Positions 1 to 11,954 of a stretch of DNA of 64,000 nucleotides are shown one piece after another (positions within the stretch are counted from its first letter, which is position 1; each line of letters starts with the position of its first letter). Below the pieces are notes generated by a model. That model was given only the letters and a program-made list of their open reading frames with translations, did not search any database and was not told the DNA's origin. The translations under genes were made by a program, and so were the position numbers. The stretch spans positions 828,659 to 892,658 of the forward strand of contig CAJJDO010000003.1 in NCBI GenBank assembly GCA_905183005.1, read 5' to 3'. Source of the stretch: Paramecium pentaurelia (taxonomy: Eukaryota; Ciliophora; Oligohymenophorea; Peniculida; Parameciidae).

Positions 1-730
1 AATTGTTTTGATCTAAAGTGTAAAGTGAAATTCTTTTCTAATAAGGTTTTTAGTTAATTCATATATACAATTAATTAATAATTATTATATTAATATTTTT
101 ATATTATTACTAATAACACTATATAGAAACAAATTACATATGGATGTAATTTAATAATCTCTTTAATTATTAAACTATATTTTCTAATTCATTTATTAAC
201 AATCATTATGAAAATTTCATTTTTTTATTGTAAATTATATAAATAAATCTATATTCATTTACTTTCCATTAAATATTTTAATTTACTCTAATTCTATTTA
301 AAATTAATTAGAATAGGGTAATTTGATTATATAAATTGATTTAATTCTAAAAAATAAAAAAGAGATCTAATTTCTAATTTTTTAACTAAATATATATATA
401 ATTTAATATACTTTAAATAACAATAAATATAATTGATTGCAATATTTTATCAATTTAAAAATAAGTTTTATAAATTAAAACTTAAATCTCTAAGAGATAA
501 TAAATAAGTTTATAATTATTATTTCTTACAAATAGATAAGCTGAATGTGTATTTTTTTATAGATAATTATTATAATTACTATATTAATATGAATAAAGTA
601 TTATTGATATCAATAATGATAGATTTTTATTATTGAAGTTATATAAAAAATGGATATTATATTTTTATAAGTAGAATATTATTTTTTATAAGGATCCATT
701 CACAATAAATTTAAACATAAATTATATTCA
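1..730. other. A+T-rich stretch without a recognised gene
   Basis: This stretch is almost pure A/T with short homopolymers. I saw no telomere repeat, no RNA gene and no frame that reads like protein. Its right end must contain the promoter of the chitin synthase gene that starts at 731. Confidence 0.5.
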
Positions 731-3411
731 ATGTAAAACAGAAATATCTCTGTTGGTAGAAGCTAGGAGCTTGTAAAGAAAATACCAGATTATCGTGCAA
801 GATATCAGCCTTTAGAATTGTAACTATAAAAGGAAGGGGGATTAAAAAAACAAATTTATGATCCATAGCCAAGATTGGAATAAATCAGCATTAGAGGAAT
901 AGCCTAATTAAGACATAATGTGAATTAGAGTTATAGAGAAACTTAACAATTATCATAAACATAAGTAATGAAGATTAATCATGATGGATTAATTAGTGAG
1001 ATTGCATTTTGTTAAGACTCTTAAAGAAGAGAAGAAGAAATTGCTAAACTTGATGATGTTCATAAAAAAGAAATATTAAAATACTGTAAATACAATCAAG
1101 TTAAGGTTATGATATGTATTACCATGTATTCTGAACCTTTATAAGAATTATAAAAATCTTTAAAAGGAATATTAGATAGTTTGGATGAATTTTATTTAGA
1201 TGGAATATTGCCAAATTAAATTTTGGTAGTAGTGATATATGATGGAATTGAAAATTTAAGAAATCAAGGAGATGAAAATGGTAATAATCAAGAAGGTGAT
1301 ATTATACGTATATTTTTGTATTTTATTTAGCCTATTTTTGTTAATATTTAGACAAATAAAATAAAATTGAAGGGAATTAAACACTTGAAGAACAATATAA
1401 ATTGTATAAATTAAATAAATAATTACTCTAAAAATATTCTTTAGAATAGAGAAAGCTATTTTTATAGAAAAATGATTATTCTAAGGATTAATTTATAAAG
1501 AGAGATCCGAATTTAAATTATACAAAGAAAAATTATACAAAAGCTGTATAGACAATGGAATCCTTATATAATAAGGCAAAGGAATATATAGAATTAAGAT
1601 AAAATAATGCTTTAGTTTATTAAAGTGTATTTACAACAATGCTTCCAGATTAAGAAGATTTATAATTACCAATTTTTAATGTTTTCAAATTTGCTAATGG
1701 AACTAAATTATCTTCACATTTGTGGTTTTTTAAAGGATTTTGTTAAGAATTTTAACCAGAATATTGTGTCTTAATGGATTGTGGAGCAAAACCTTAAAAA
1801 GGTTCTATTTATTATTTGATAAAGGAACTTATAAATAACAAACAAGTGGGAGGTGTATGTGGAACTATGTCAATTGAATTATCTAAATCTGATGATTAAA
1901 AGGGTGAATATATGGATATACTAAGTAAAATATTAAATGTTGATATTTTCAATATTGAAAGATGTTAAAAATGTGAATATGATATTGGCAATTTATTAGA
2001 TAAATAATTTGAGTCAGCATTAAATTTTATTTAAGTCCTACCTGGTGCCTATTCAGCATATAGATACAAAGCCTTTTCAACTAAATATTAGCATCATATT
2101 TCACAATAAAGTAATGATTCATAAATACCCATGAATAATTAAATCTAAATTAATTAAATTGAAAACATTTCTAATGAATCTTAATGTAATTAAAATGAAG
2201 ACATTCTAAATATTTATTTAAAATCTAAATTAGATCCTAATTATGAACATGAAACTTTAGAAGAAGCTAATATGTTTTTAGCAGAGGATCGAGTCTTGTG
2301 TTTATACTTGTTTTGTAATGGATATTACTTAAAATATGTAAGAAATGCATTAGTTGAAGTTGATCCTCCTTAAAATATAATTTAACTTTTATTGTAACGA
2401 AGAAGATGGATAAATGGATCATATTTTGCTTTGAATTATGTAATAAGGAAATTTGGGGAATAATTGCCTAATAGTGGTCATTCCTAAATTGATAAATCGT
2501 TATTCATTTTGTGTTTAGTATTTGCTAAAATTTCATAATTATTGTAATATCATGCAATTTCTCTTTAGATAATTTGGTTATTTATAATTGTTAGAACGTT
2601 AACAGAAAATTTAGATTAAATGGTTGCTGCAGCAATTAAGTAATTAGTTATCGGAAGCTATGTTTTTTTAGTTTTCATTTTGATCTATCTTTCATTAACT
2701 TATAATTCAAGTAGTGTTAATATGATAATTAATAAGTAATAGAAAGAGAAGGAAAGAAATTAAATTAATTAATATTACTATTCTAAATTTTATGGGATAT
2801 CTACTATTTTAGGGTTGGTTAGTCTTTTAATTGCTGGATACTCATTTTATTTATTAATAATTGAATTAGTAATCAATTAATCACCTTTCAAATTTATTAG
2901 TGTTCCTTAAGATCTACCTTCATATATTTATTTTATAGTTTTAATCTCATTTCTTTTAACAATTTTGCCCTTTATTTTGCAATTATTTATTGATTGGAAA
3001 TTAGTATTCAGAATAGCAATTAATTCAATTCATTACATATATTATATGCCTACTTATACTCATTTATTTATTACTTACTCTTTTTGCAGAATAGATGATT
3101 TGACTTGGGGAACAAAAGGTTTAATATCAGAATCAGAGAGCAAAGGTTAAAACAATAAAGAATCAGACAAAAAATATCAAAAGTTTAAATTTGTTGTAGA
3201 ATGGATACTCAGAAATGTTTTTTTAACATTAATTTTTTATTTACTATTTTAATTAGAAGTTTAGAATATAATGGTAATAATAATATTATCATTTGGAGTT
3301 GTATTATGTTTATTGTAATTGGTCAAATTTATTGGTTATTTTAAATATTGGTGTTAGTTTTTAATTATAAAAAAGTCTCATGCTTAAATGTATAATAACA
3401 ATAATAATAAC

Positions 3412-3472
<61 letters not shown>

Positions 3473-3621
3473 GAGTGCATCCCAGTATTGAACAACAACA
3501 TCCTTAAGAATAAATACGTAGAAAAAATAAAAAGAAAAGCAAATTATACAAGTAAGCTTTAAGGCACTTGTATTAACCTTTTCAAAATGAAGGTTAATCT
3601 TAATAAATAAATGAAGCATGA
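731..3621 (+). CDS. Chitin synthase (family 2 glycosyltransferase, multi-pass membrane protein)
   Basis: Makes chitin from UDP-GlcNAc at a membrane. Two exons, 731-1307 and 1331-3621, with a 23-nt intron (1308-1330) give 955 residues. Chitin-synthase hallmarks occur in the right order: the start of the catalytic domain (CITMYSEP, about residue 129), an FKFANGTKLSSHLWFFKGF-like block, the EDR motif (about 511), the acceptor-site QRRRW motif (about 548, at 2395), a run of hydrophobic segments, and the TWGTKG motif (about 783) that follows the membrane helices in this family. The N-terminal 125 residues are soluble. Near the C-terminus a long asparagine run is encoded by an AAT repeat (about 3393-3469), followed by a basic tail. 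The start is the first ATG in the open frame. In ciliates such enzymes serve cyst walls or loricae; a role here is inference. Confidence 0.93.
3393..3469 (+). repeat. AAT trinucleotide repeat (poly-Asn)
   Basis: A run of AAT with a few AAC codons lies in frame near the 3' end of the chitin synthase gene and encodes more than 20 asparagines. Such microsatellites change length easily, so the repeat number here may vary between strains or be misassembled. Confidence 0.9.
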
Positions 3622-3716
3622 ATAATAATTATAGATTAATATCATTCATCCTCTTTCATTATAATTTTGCATTATCATATTCAAAATTGAATTTTAGAAA
3701 TATTATCTCTGTAAGT

Positions 3717-4482
3717 TCATAATTTGTATTCTGGAACAATGTCAGATCTAAATTTAAATAAGATATTCTTTTTAATACCAGATTTTTGTTCTTCTATAAT
3801 TATTGAGATATCTACTCTTACAGCAGCTTCGATAGCTCGTGTTGAATATTTACCATTTTTGAGATCTGACATTTTTTCATCTAATTCCTTCATTAACTAT
3901 GGCAAAATTTCATCATAAATAATAAAGTTCCATTTCTTCAAATCTTCAGTTATTCCTTAATTATAGCATGCTTAAAATTGATTACCGATATGACCTATAC
4001 CATTAGTGTAAAATACATAATTACAAGCTGCAAAGATACTCTTAATTTCGGTTCTTTAATACTAGTCTACCTTTACTCTTCCTGCAGTATCAAATTCAAA
4101 TTAATGATCACTAACTTCTGCAAATTCTGTTTTTGGTAACTCAGTGCTTGAGAATTATATCACCACATCAGATTTTATTACCTTTGAAGATGATGGAATC
4201 TTTCTCGTAATTCTCGATTTTGACATTTTCATAGATGTTGATTCCTTTTTCCACTTGTAGATTCAAAATAAGATTTGTGAATTCGTGTCCATTTTAAACC
4301 AAGAATAGACTTTCATTGTTAGGATCAATTAAATTTATTTTAATGTTTGGGTATTCTTAACGAATTGTAAATGTCACTTCTAATGATGTAAAATCCCATA
4401 AGATTTTTTCTGCCGAAATGAATATCTCAATATAACTTATCTCCTAAACAAATTATTTATGACAAATCTGTTTCCAGATCAT
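3717..4482 (-). pseudogene. AIF/FSP1-like FAD-NAD(P) oxidoreductase remnant, frameshifted
   Basis: Read on the minus strand from 4482, the frame matches the second half of pyridine-nucleotide-disulfide oxidoreductases of the AIFM2 type: an 'EYPNIKINLIDP' strand, a 'GINIYENVKI' block, then after a one-base shift 'SDVVIQFSSTELPKTEF', 'AGRVKVDQYQRTEIKSIFAACN' split by the usual turns. The shift falls at an AAAA run in GGTAATAAAATCTGA, and no 19-31 nt GT...AG intron can repair it. The glycine-rich nucleotide-binding loop and the GD of the 'AAGD' FAD motif are replaced, and no N-terminal FAD-binding Rossmann fold is present. This looks like a decaying gene; a single-base sequence error in a diverged but live gene is the alternative. 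Confidence 0.55.
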
Positions 4483-5253
4483 ATGTACATAAACTACTAA
4501 AAGAATAAATTTTACTTAAATCTAGTTATAATTAAAATTATTAATCTTTTATTATGTAATTATTTAATAATCTTCATAATTTCAATATACTACTTACTCT
4601 TCATATAAAATCTTAAAAAATTGTTTTATGATTTTGAATATTTATTTAATTTATAAACATAATATATTTATTATACTTTATTAAATCCAAATTTTTTTAT
4701 AGAATCATGTATGATAATAAATATTAACACTTTGAATTAGATTTCTTTATAATTAAATTAATAGACAAATATTATTCTATTAAATACTAAACAATTTCAG
4801 TCAAAGTATTCACTACTATTAATTAAATTTATTTTAGATATTCAAATAAAATATATAAATTAAATTTATTTATAAGCATAATTAATGTATCAATTTTTTA
4901 GATTAAGAATATTCTAAACTAATCTTTAATTAACAATAGATGTTATCCTTATCTAGATTCTACTTTAAATTGAATATTATGAAAACGTTAAATAAAAATT
5001 TAATCGTTGTTATGATATTATTAATATCTGAATAATAATTTGAATTTTTCAAATTAATGATTTGCTGTATTAGTATATTTGAGGATAGAATTCTGAAAAA
5101 AAATAATATTTAATGATATGAAAAGGAATAATTAATTTCTATATTGGTAATTTGAATATGTTAATAGTGATATAGTTATTATGTTTAAGAGTCCAAGTGG
5201 GTTTTTATTTTGCTTCATATATATGTTAATTAATAAATAATATATTAAAATCA
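4483..5253. other. Non-coding spacer
   Basis: Very A/T-rich DNA between the start of the oxidoreductase remnant and the start of the pseudokinase gene. The two genes are divergent, so both promoters should lie here. I saw no further coding-like frame. Confidence 0.5.
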
Positions 5254-6814
5254 ATGATATAAGATTCATTATTTGCTGAATCCTTTTGGAATCCAATTTC
5301 ACTTACTTCATTTTCAACAGACGATGATTATAATGTAAATTTTTCGATTTCCATTAATATAGGTGTTTTAATTATACTCTGCAAACACCCCAGTAGTAAT
5401 AAGAGTCATCGCTGGGTAATTATTAGCCAGTAGTTAATAAATGGATTTATTACAAACATACATTACATTAGATGAGAAAGGAGTAACACTTTAAAATCAA
5501 TTTGGATAAATTACATATACAGGGCCATAATTATAGTAGTTTTATGAACTCATTAATAAATATTGTATACATTTAGATATCCATAATCATTACTAAATTG
5601 AGAAACAAACTCACTAATTAGATAATTTTGAGGTATAATTATTTTATACAATTAGATTTTTCAATCCAGAGATAAAATGACTGCTATTTAAAAATCAATA
5701 AAAAAGTATTCAAAAAAATTAGGAAAATAGTATTTGAAAGACATCCTTAACTACTCAAATTATGAATATTTATTTGAAGATGACTAATATTTATATTTGG
5801 TCATGTCATCCTTAAATGGACATAATATTAATAAATTAGCTTTCGAACAATCATTCTTTGGATTACTCAAGCTTTTATACAAATATCATAACTAAGGATT
5901 AGTATTAAATTATTTTTCTGTAATTATATTAGATTTATTTAGGAATCAAATATCATTTTATTAGATGAAAATTATAATATGGAAATACTGGATAATTCTT
6001 ATCTTAAAAGAATTACCTAAGATTATCAAAAAGATATATTGTAAGATGTTTAAATTATCAAAAATTATTTAATTTAATAGTAAGTTAACTAATATTTTTC
6101 AGATTTCCCCACAAATAAGATGTCTTATTAGATGTTGTTAATACCAATATTCACTCAGTCCAAGAATTATTATTTAATTCACATTTTATCAATTACTTTG
6201 GAGAGAGAAACTTTTTTTTGTTTTTAAATACATAACCATATTAACAGTTAAATTTTCTCTCTTCTAATCCATAATTAAATTTACTTGAAACATTTAATAC
6301 TATTAGATCAAGTATTATGGATTCATCTGATGAATCAGAAGATATCTAATTATTTAATCAGTTTAATTTTAGTCAATCATAATTCGAAGACTCTCCAATG
6401 CTCTCTCCTTAATTGAAACCTAAACATCAATCAAGATTATCAAGTAGATAAGTAGTGTTAGAAACTCTATTAAATGAACACATTATTACACCTGAATAAT
6501 TCTAACAGTTTTATAAAGAAGAAGATTTTTAAAATGAGCAAGAAATTAATGAATTTAGTGAGATGCTCTCTAAGGAAATTCAAAATTCCTAATTAACAAC
6601 TCCAATTTAAAGTGATGTAAGTGAATAAATTTATTATTATTAGTCTACTGCTACATGTCCTAATACAGTCATTATTCACTCTAAAAAAAATGTTGTTAAT
6701 CGCATTTGCGATATAATACATGAGGCTAAATAAGAATTTATTTATGCAACTAAAAAACCGTATAATGTTAATAAAGTTTTGAACGTAAGGAAGAATCTAT
6801 TCAATTTGCATTGA
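5254..6814 (+). CDS. Divergent protein kinase-like protein, probable pseudokinase
   Basis: Five exons (introns 5335-5362, 5633-5655, 5920-5942, 6080-6102) close in phase to 487 residues. About residues 130-260 follow the order of a protein kinase fold: 'YLYLVMSSLNG' resembles the hinge, 'LLKLLYKYHNQGLVLNYFSESNIILL' (in two parts) resembles helix E, the catalytic loop and 'NILL'. However the HRD triad reads LNY and no DFG follows ('MEILDNS'), so catalysis is unlikely. The N-terminal 120 residues look like a PH-type or similar beta-rich domain but I cannot name it. The C-terminal half is acidic and serine/glutamine-rich. The assignment rests on motif spacing only; a scaffold or allosteric role would be inference. 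Confidence 0.6.
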
Positions 6815-7119
6815 TCTTCTTAATAAACCTAATAAATAATTTATCTTTATTAATCTTTTTATATTATTTAATAATCAAATCTTAAATGTTGTATATGAAT
6901 TATAGACATAATAATTTATATATGTTAACTCTTTTTTATTAATATAAATCAAAGTTCTAATAATTAATCTATATTAATAACATCCAAAACTATACATATC
7001 ATAAATAAGAGACAAATATTTAAACATTATAATAAAACTATCAATTAATTTAGATATTAATAATTATATTTTTATATATAAATATATTTATTTAAACTTT
7101 ATTTTTTTCCTTCTCTTAG
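6815..7119. other. Non-coding spacer
   Basis: A/T-rich 3' flank of the pseudokinase gene up to the left edge of the 1132-bp duplication. Nothing recognisable. Confidence 0.5.
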
Positions 7120-7156
7120 ATATCTAGTTGGGTTTTAATGGAATTTAGAAAAACAG

Positions 7157-7758
7157 TCATTCAAACATAGATTCCACTTTTTTCTGTTTTATCTTAACAA
7201 AAACCTTCATAATTATATTAATACTTATGTATTTTACAAATTTTATAACTAAATTATTATTAAATATTATATACTGTCTGCATTTTGTTTTCACCTCTGA
7301 AAAAATTTAATTCTCCTTAAAGTTAGGTATTATAGGGTTTTCAGCAATCTTCTTTTAAATTTATAGTTTACATAATAACTTCAAAAGATTCAATAAATTT
7401 CTATATAAATCACAGATTTCCTTATCTGAAAATTAATGTCAAACTGAAATAATATGATTATATAAACATTTTGCAGCCCATAATTATTCTATTATTGTGT
7501 CAATCTATATCAGAGATAAAACTTTTTAAAAGAAATTTATTAATTGCATATCTACAAAATAATTATAGTATTAAAGTTGAAATGTTTTAATATTCAAAAA
7601 TAAATAAGGAATGATCAAATCCATATTATGGAAATTTTCTCCATCTCAATTCATTAATACCTCCAGAGAATTCTTATCTTTAGCTCCTTTGAAAATCATT
7701 TTCCTTTTAATTGCAAATTAAAATTGGTTTAAAATATATATTTAATAATTTTAGTCAT
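7157..7758 (-). pseudogene. Decayed ORF with two in-frame TGA (copy 1)
   Basis: Same sequence as the minus-strand ORF at 8290-8891; see that entry. It lies in the duplicated copy left of the N and is probably an assembly echo. Confidence 0.4.
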
Positions 7759-7891
7759 AATTATCTTATTCTTTTTTAAGAGAATTCATTTTTCTATCTT
7801 ATGTACCTGATATTCTAAAATGAAATCAAGTTAGAGACATCTTCAATCATTCCTACAGACTAAAAGTAAAAGAATTATGAATCAAATAAAT

Positions 7892-8251
7892 TCATTTAAT
7901 ATTATTTTTTATACTATTTTTCAATCTAACATCTTATATATTTGAGAGGCTTTACATTTTACTATCTAAATCATTATCATTATTATTGCTATCTTCATCT
8001 ATGTTTCCACTTGAATCTTCTAAATTTAATTTGAATTCCGCATTTCCTCTCAAATTTTATAGGATATCATTTTAAATAGCAGAATTCTTAGAACTAATTT
8101 GGGCATAAATTATGCTATTATTATGTGGATCAGGAATATCTATAATATCTGTTTAAGTTTTAAAAGGATTATGAACACTATTATGAATATTATTATTGTT
8201 GTTGTTATTATTATTTATTATACACATATAAGAACCTTTATTATTTTTACT
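7892..8251 (-). pseudogene. Potassium channel 3' fragment (duplicate of 9025-9384)
   Basis: Encodes only the last 120 or so codons of the channel, ending at the same TGA, and is cut at the N in 8252. It has no start or membrane domain, so it is not a gene by itself. It most likely represents the same locus as 9025-10901. Confidence 0.85.
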
Positions 8252-8252
8252 N
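8252..8252. other. Single N joining two sequence blocks
   Basis: An undetermined base sits exactly between the two 1132-bp identical blocks. It marks a scaffold join rather than a real ambiguous base. Confidence 0.9.
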
Positions 8253-9384
8253 ATATCTAGTTGGGTTTTAATGGAATTTAGAAAAACAGTCATTCAAACA
8301 TAGATTCCACTTTTTTCTGTTTTATCTTAACAAAAACCTTCATAATTATATTAATACTTATGTATTTTACAAATTTTATAACTAAATTATTATTAAATAT
8401 TATATACTGTCTGCATTTTGTTTTCACCTCTGAAAAAATTTAATTCTCCTTAAAGTTAGGTATTATAGGGTTTTCAGCAATCTTCTTTTAAATTTATAGT
8501 TTACATAATAACTTCAAAAGATTCAATAAATTTCTATATAAATCACAGATTTCCTTATCTGAAAATTAATGTCAAACTGAAATAATATGATTATATAAAC
8601 ATTTTGCAGCCCATAATTATTCTATTATTGTGTCAATCTATATCAGAGATAAAACTTTTTAAAAGAAATTTATTAATTGCATATCTACAAAATAATTATA
8701 GTATTAAAGTTGAAATGTTTTAATATTCAAAAATAAATAAGGAATGATCAAATCCATATTATGGAAATTTTCTCCATCTCAATTCATTAATACCTCCAGA
8801 GAATTCTTATCTTTAGCTCCTTTGAAAATCATTTTCCTTTTAATTGCAAATTAAAATTGGTTTAAAATATATATTTAATAATTTTAGTCATAATTATCTT
8901 ATTCTTTTTTAAGAGAATTCATTTTTCTATCTTATGTACCTGATATTCTAAAATGAAATCAAGTTAGAGACATCTTCAATCATTCCTACAGACTAAAAGT
9001 AAAAGAATTATGAATCAAATAAATTCATTTAATATTATTTTTTATACTATTTTTCAATCTAACATCTTATATATTTGAGAGGCTTTACATTTTACTATCT
9101 AAATCATTATCATTATTATTGCTATCTTCATCTATGTTTCCACTTGAATCTTCTAAATTTAATTTGAATTCCGCATTTCCTCTCAAATTTTATAGGATAT
9201 CATTTTAAATAGCAGAATTCTTAGAACTAATTTGGGCATAAATTATGCTATTATTATGTGGATCAGGAATATCTATAATATCTGTTTAAGTTTTAAAAGG
9301 ATTATGAACACTATTATGAATATTATTATTGTTGTTGTTATTATTATTTATTATACACATATAAGAACCTTTATTATTTTTACT
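8253..9384. repeat. Exact 1132-bp duplication, copy 2
   Basis: Identical by eye to 7120-8251. This copy runs on without a break into the full potassium channel gene and is the one to keep if the duplication is collapsed. Confidence 0.93.
8290..8891 (-). pseudogene. Decayed helical-repeat-like ORF with two in-frame TGA
   Basis: From an ATG at 8891 the minus strand reads about 200 codons that look like protein, for example 'FQTNFNLQLKGKMIFKG', 'NMDLIIPYLFLNI', 'IIEQLWAAKCLYNHIISV', but TGA interrupts the frame at 8779-8781 and 8572-8574 before the final TGA at 8290-8292. The 'EQLWAAKCLYNH' block recalls armadillo-repeat proteins of the importin-alpha type, a weak match. No GT...AG intron of normal size removes either stop cleanly. 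Another frame across 8700-8830 is also open, so a small frameshift is possible. I read it as a dead gene. Confidence 0.45.
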
Positions 9385-10901
9385 TCTTAATTTTTCGCTC
9401 TTTTTGAGTATAAAAGATTTGCTTTATCTACTTGCGATACTGAAAAGATCTGCTTAACTTTCTTCACACATTAAGATTGATTGTTAAGATATTATTTACT
9501 ACTTCTCTTTAAATGCTTTGACCACTTGACTCAATTCTATAGATTTTTTTTAGTTAAGATTTTTCTCCATTTTCATTATCTTAATTAATATTAACTTAAT
9601 TACCCTATGCTTTGCTTTAAGATTTTTAATTTTAGTTTCAATATGAAGATCCAATTATTCAGTTAAGGCAGAATAAAGACTCATTAAGTCCTATGTTACT
9701 TCATCAAATAAATCCTATGATTATGCTACAAATTCCATAACTTTTTAGTTATTATCTAATAATTATTCAAGTCTTCTTTCCATAAACTTCAGTTCTTTGA
9801 GATTTAAAGTTTATTAATCTTATAAATTTTAATTTGAATCTTCAATTGCAAATTATTCTTTAATTTTTAATATTTCATTATTTTCTTCAGAAATTCTTAA
9901 AGTTTAAGTTAAATTCATTCCCATAACAGCAACAGGTCTATAATTTAATTATATATTACAAAGAGACTGATGTAATCCCAAAAAATGCAGCAATACATGC
10001 TATAAATTTTCCAGATAAACTCAATGGTAATTTATCTCCATATCCAACAGTTGTCATTGTAGCAATGCACCACCAAATAGCCTCTGATATTGACTATATC
10101 TTTTATTCATCATCAATTTATATGTTTTCATTATATTCCAAATAATATACTATTATTGAAAAAAATAACACAAGGAATAAAAACATAGTTATCAATATAA
10201 GAATATCCTTAACTGAATTTCTTACTGTGTCTGCCTTTTTAAGTGATGCTAATAATTACAATCATCAACATATCCTTAATAAATCGAGATAATTTGAATA
10301 GTCGAAATACTCTCATGAATCTAATAATTCTAATAACTCTTAATCCAGAAAGATTCGCACCTTCAAATATCAAATTAAATAAGAATGGAGTGATGGCAAA
10401 CAAATCAATAATGTTAAGTGGGGATAGTATAAATCGAGTAAAAGATTAATCAAAAGCAGTAGAACTGAACATTCTTAAAAAGTATTCTGAACCAAAGAAT
10501 ATGAATAAGTAATACTCTAGATAAAACGAAATGTTGTCATATTCATAATTATTCTCTATTAGTAATTAAAAAAATTATACACCATTTTCCATTAAGGAAT
10601 CAACAATAATGGCAACACATGATAACAAAATGCTTGTTAATAATAAGAATTATATGATATAAGCAATAGCCGAGGAATTCGGATCTTCTAATAGAACATA
10701 AATATATTGTTGCATCCCTTTGCATATCACTTTGAATTTCCCATAAAAGGTTTGGTTTTATAATTTTTTCTTTAGAGAAAAATCTTCAGTTCTGAATTTC
10801 CTGATTCTATCTTTTTATGTATTAGGCCTCAACTTTTAATTTTAAGCAACACTCTCTTCTTTAGGAGAGAATATTTAGCTAGGCTTTTATTCTGTATTCA
10901 T
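9025..10901 (-). CDS. Voltage-gated potassium channel, six-TM Kv type
   Basis: Three exons: 10901-10260, 10234-9960, 9937-9025, with introns of 25 nt (10235-10259) and 22 nt (9938-9959), giving 609 residues. The S4 sensor 'LRVIRIIRFMRVFRLFKLSR' spans about residues 187-206 with arginine every third position, and the pore filter TVGYGD is at about 275-280. Across the first intron the S4-S5 linker aligns without a gap to Kv channels, which supports that unusual AAG acceptor. After S6 ('LPVAVMGMN') comes a coiled-coil tail, a short poly-Asn run and an acidic end; there is no cyclic-nucleotide-binding domain. It should let K+ out on depolarisation in the cell or ciliary membrane; Paramecium has many such paralogues. 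Confidence 0.92.
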
Positions 10902-11954
10902 GATAATTTAAATTTCCCTATTTATATAATTTATAAATAGTATGTTTTTATTCTTTACTTTTTAATATAATGAAAATATACAGAATAAAAACATATTTCA
11001 ATTAAAAATGAATAGGCAATGTTAAAGTAGATGGGTTTATAAAAATTTCTTATTAATTAGCATTTCCCTTGATCTTACTTTAAAATATTACCTAAATACT
11101 CTATTTGGATCTACCAAAAATAAAAAGTTTGGCTTATTAATCTTATGTACATCTTAATTTTAATTAATTTAAATTGACAATTCTAAAACTCACCTATAAA
11201 TTCAGTTTTTGTTATTTAGATATTTTAACGTTAGCCTAAATAGATTATAATGGAACCAATAAATCAAAAATATGAGATTTAATAAAGATTGAATCATTAA
11301 AATAATGGGTTTACTTACAAAAGATAATTATGTAAAATATCTACATGATGTGTTTAAAATCAGAAAATAAAAAACAAGTAATTAGTAATTAGATAAAATC
11401 TATAATTGAATTCATTATCTCTTATCTAACATTTCTCTTATTAAATTTAATATAAGAGAATTTCGATAATGATTCTTAATTAATGACACTAAATAATATA
11501 TTATAAACCATAATTTTAATAATAAAATAAGAATTTATGTAAAAAATCAACTATCTTAAAAGATATTTGACAACAGTTATAAATTACATTAATTAAATTC
11601 TAAGTATATATTGGTTTCAAGAAAAGTTGATTAAGATATATAGAAAAAGACCATCAATCTTAAATTAGAGGATCTAAATGATTCCTTTTAAATAATTATA
11701 ACGGGAATAAAGAGGAAATTTATTAGTGTAAATTAATCTAAATAAACCTTTTTCTGGTATTTTTAATTTGGATATTCAATAGCTACTTATTCTATTCTAT
11801 CATTTAATTTTAAGGATATTGTTTGAAATTGATATATTGCTATTAGTATATATAAAAATTAAAAATTTCTGCTTAAAAATTGTGTGACTAAACATTTTCA
11901 ATATTATTTAAATTTTATTTATTATATTTATGTTATTATTGTATATTTAATATT
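10902..11954. other. Spacer with unresolved open frames
   Basis: The spacer lies between the start of the K+ channel gene and the end of the prolyl-tRNA synthetase gene. A plus-strand ATG frame runs 11008-11292 (94 residues), and further frames stay open between 11600 and 11880 on the same strand. They contain lysine, leucine and glutamine mixes that could be remnants of a gene, but I could not join them by plausible introns and recognise no domain. Promoter sequence for the channel must lie near 10902. Confidence 0.35.

Larger units (their letters stand above)
7120..8251. repeat. Exact 1132-bp duplication, copy 1
   Basis: Identical by eye to 8253-9384, offset 1133. It holds the 3' end of the potassium channel gene (stop at 7892-7894, 5' part missing) and the decayed ORF at 7157-7758. 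It ends abruptly in the middle of the channel coding region, right at the N in 8252. This is the pattern of two overlapping contig ends placed side by side, not of a diverged tandem duplication. Confidence 0.93.

Noticed and set aside
1..730. Possible subtelomeric sequence at the left edge
   Set aside because: No C4A2/C3A3-type telomere repeat was seen; A/T richness alone is not evidence.
3380..3562. Poly-isoleucine and poly-tyrosine ORFs over the AAT repeat
   Set aside because: They are other-frame readings of the AAT microsatellite inside the chitin synthase exon.
11008..11292. 94-codon plus-strand ORF with ATG
   Set aside because: With TGA as sole stop in A/T-rich DNA such lengths arise by chance; no domain, no plausible splice to nearby frames, and composition like the flanks. 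Mentioned only in the spacer entry.
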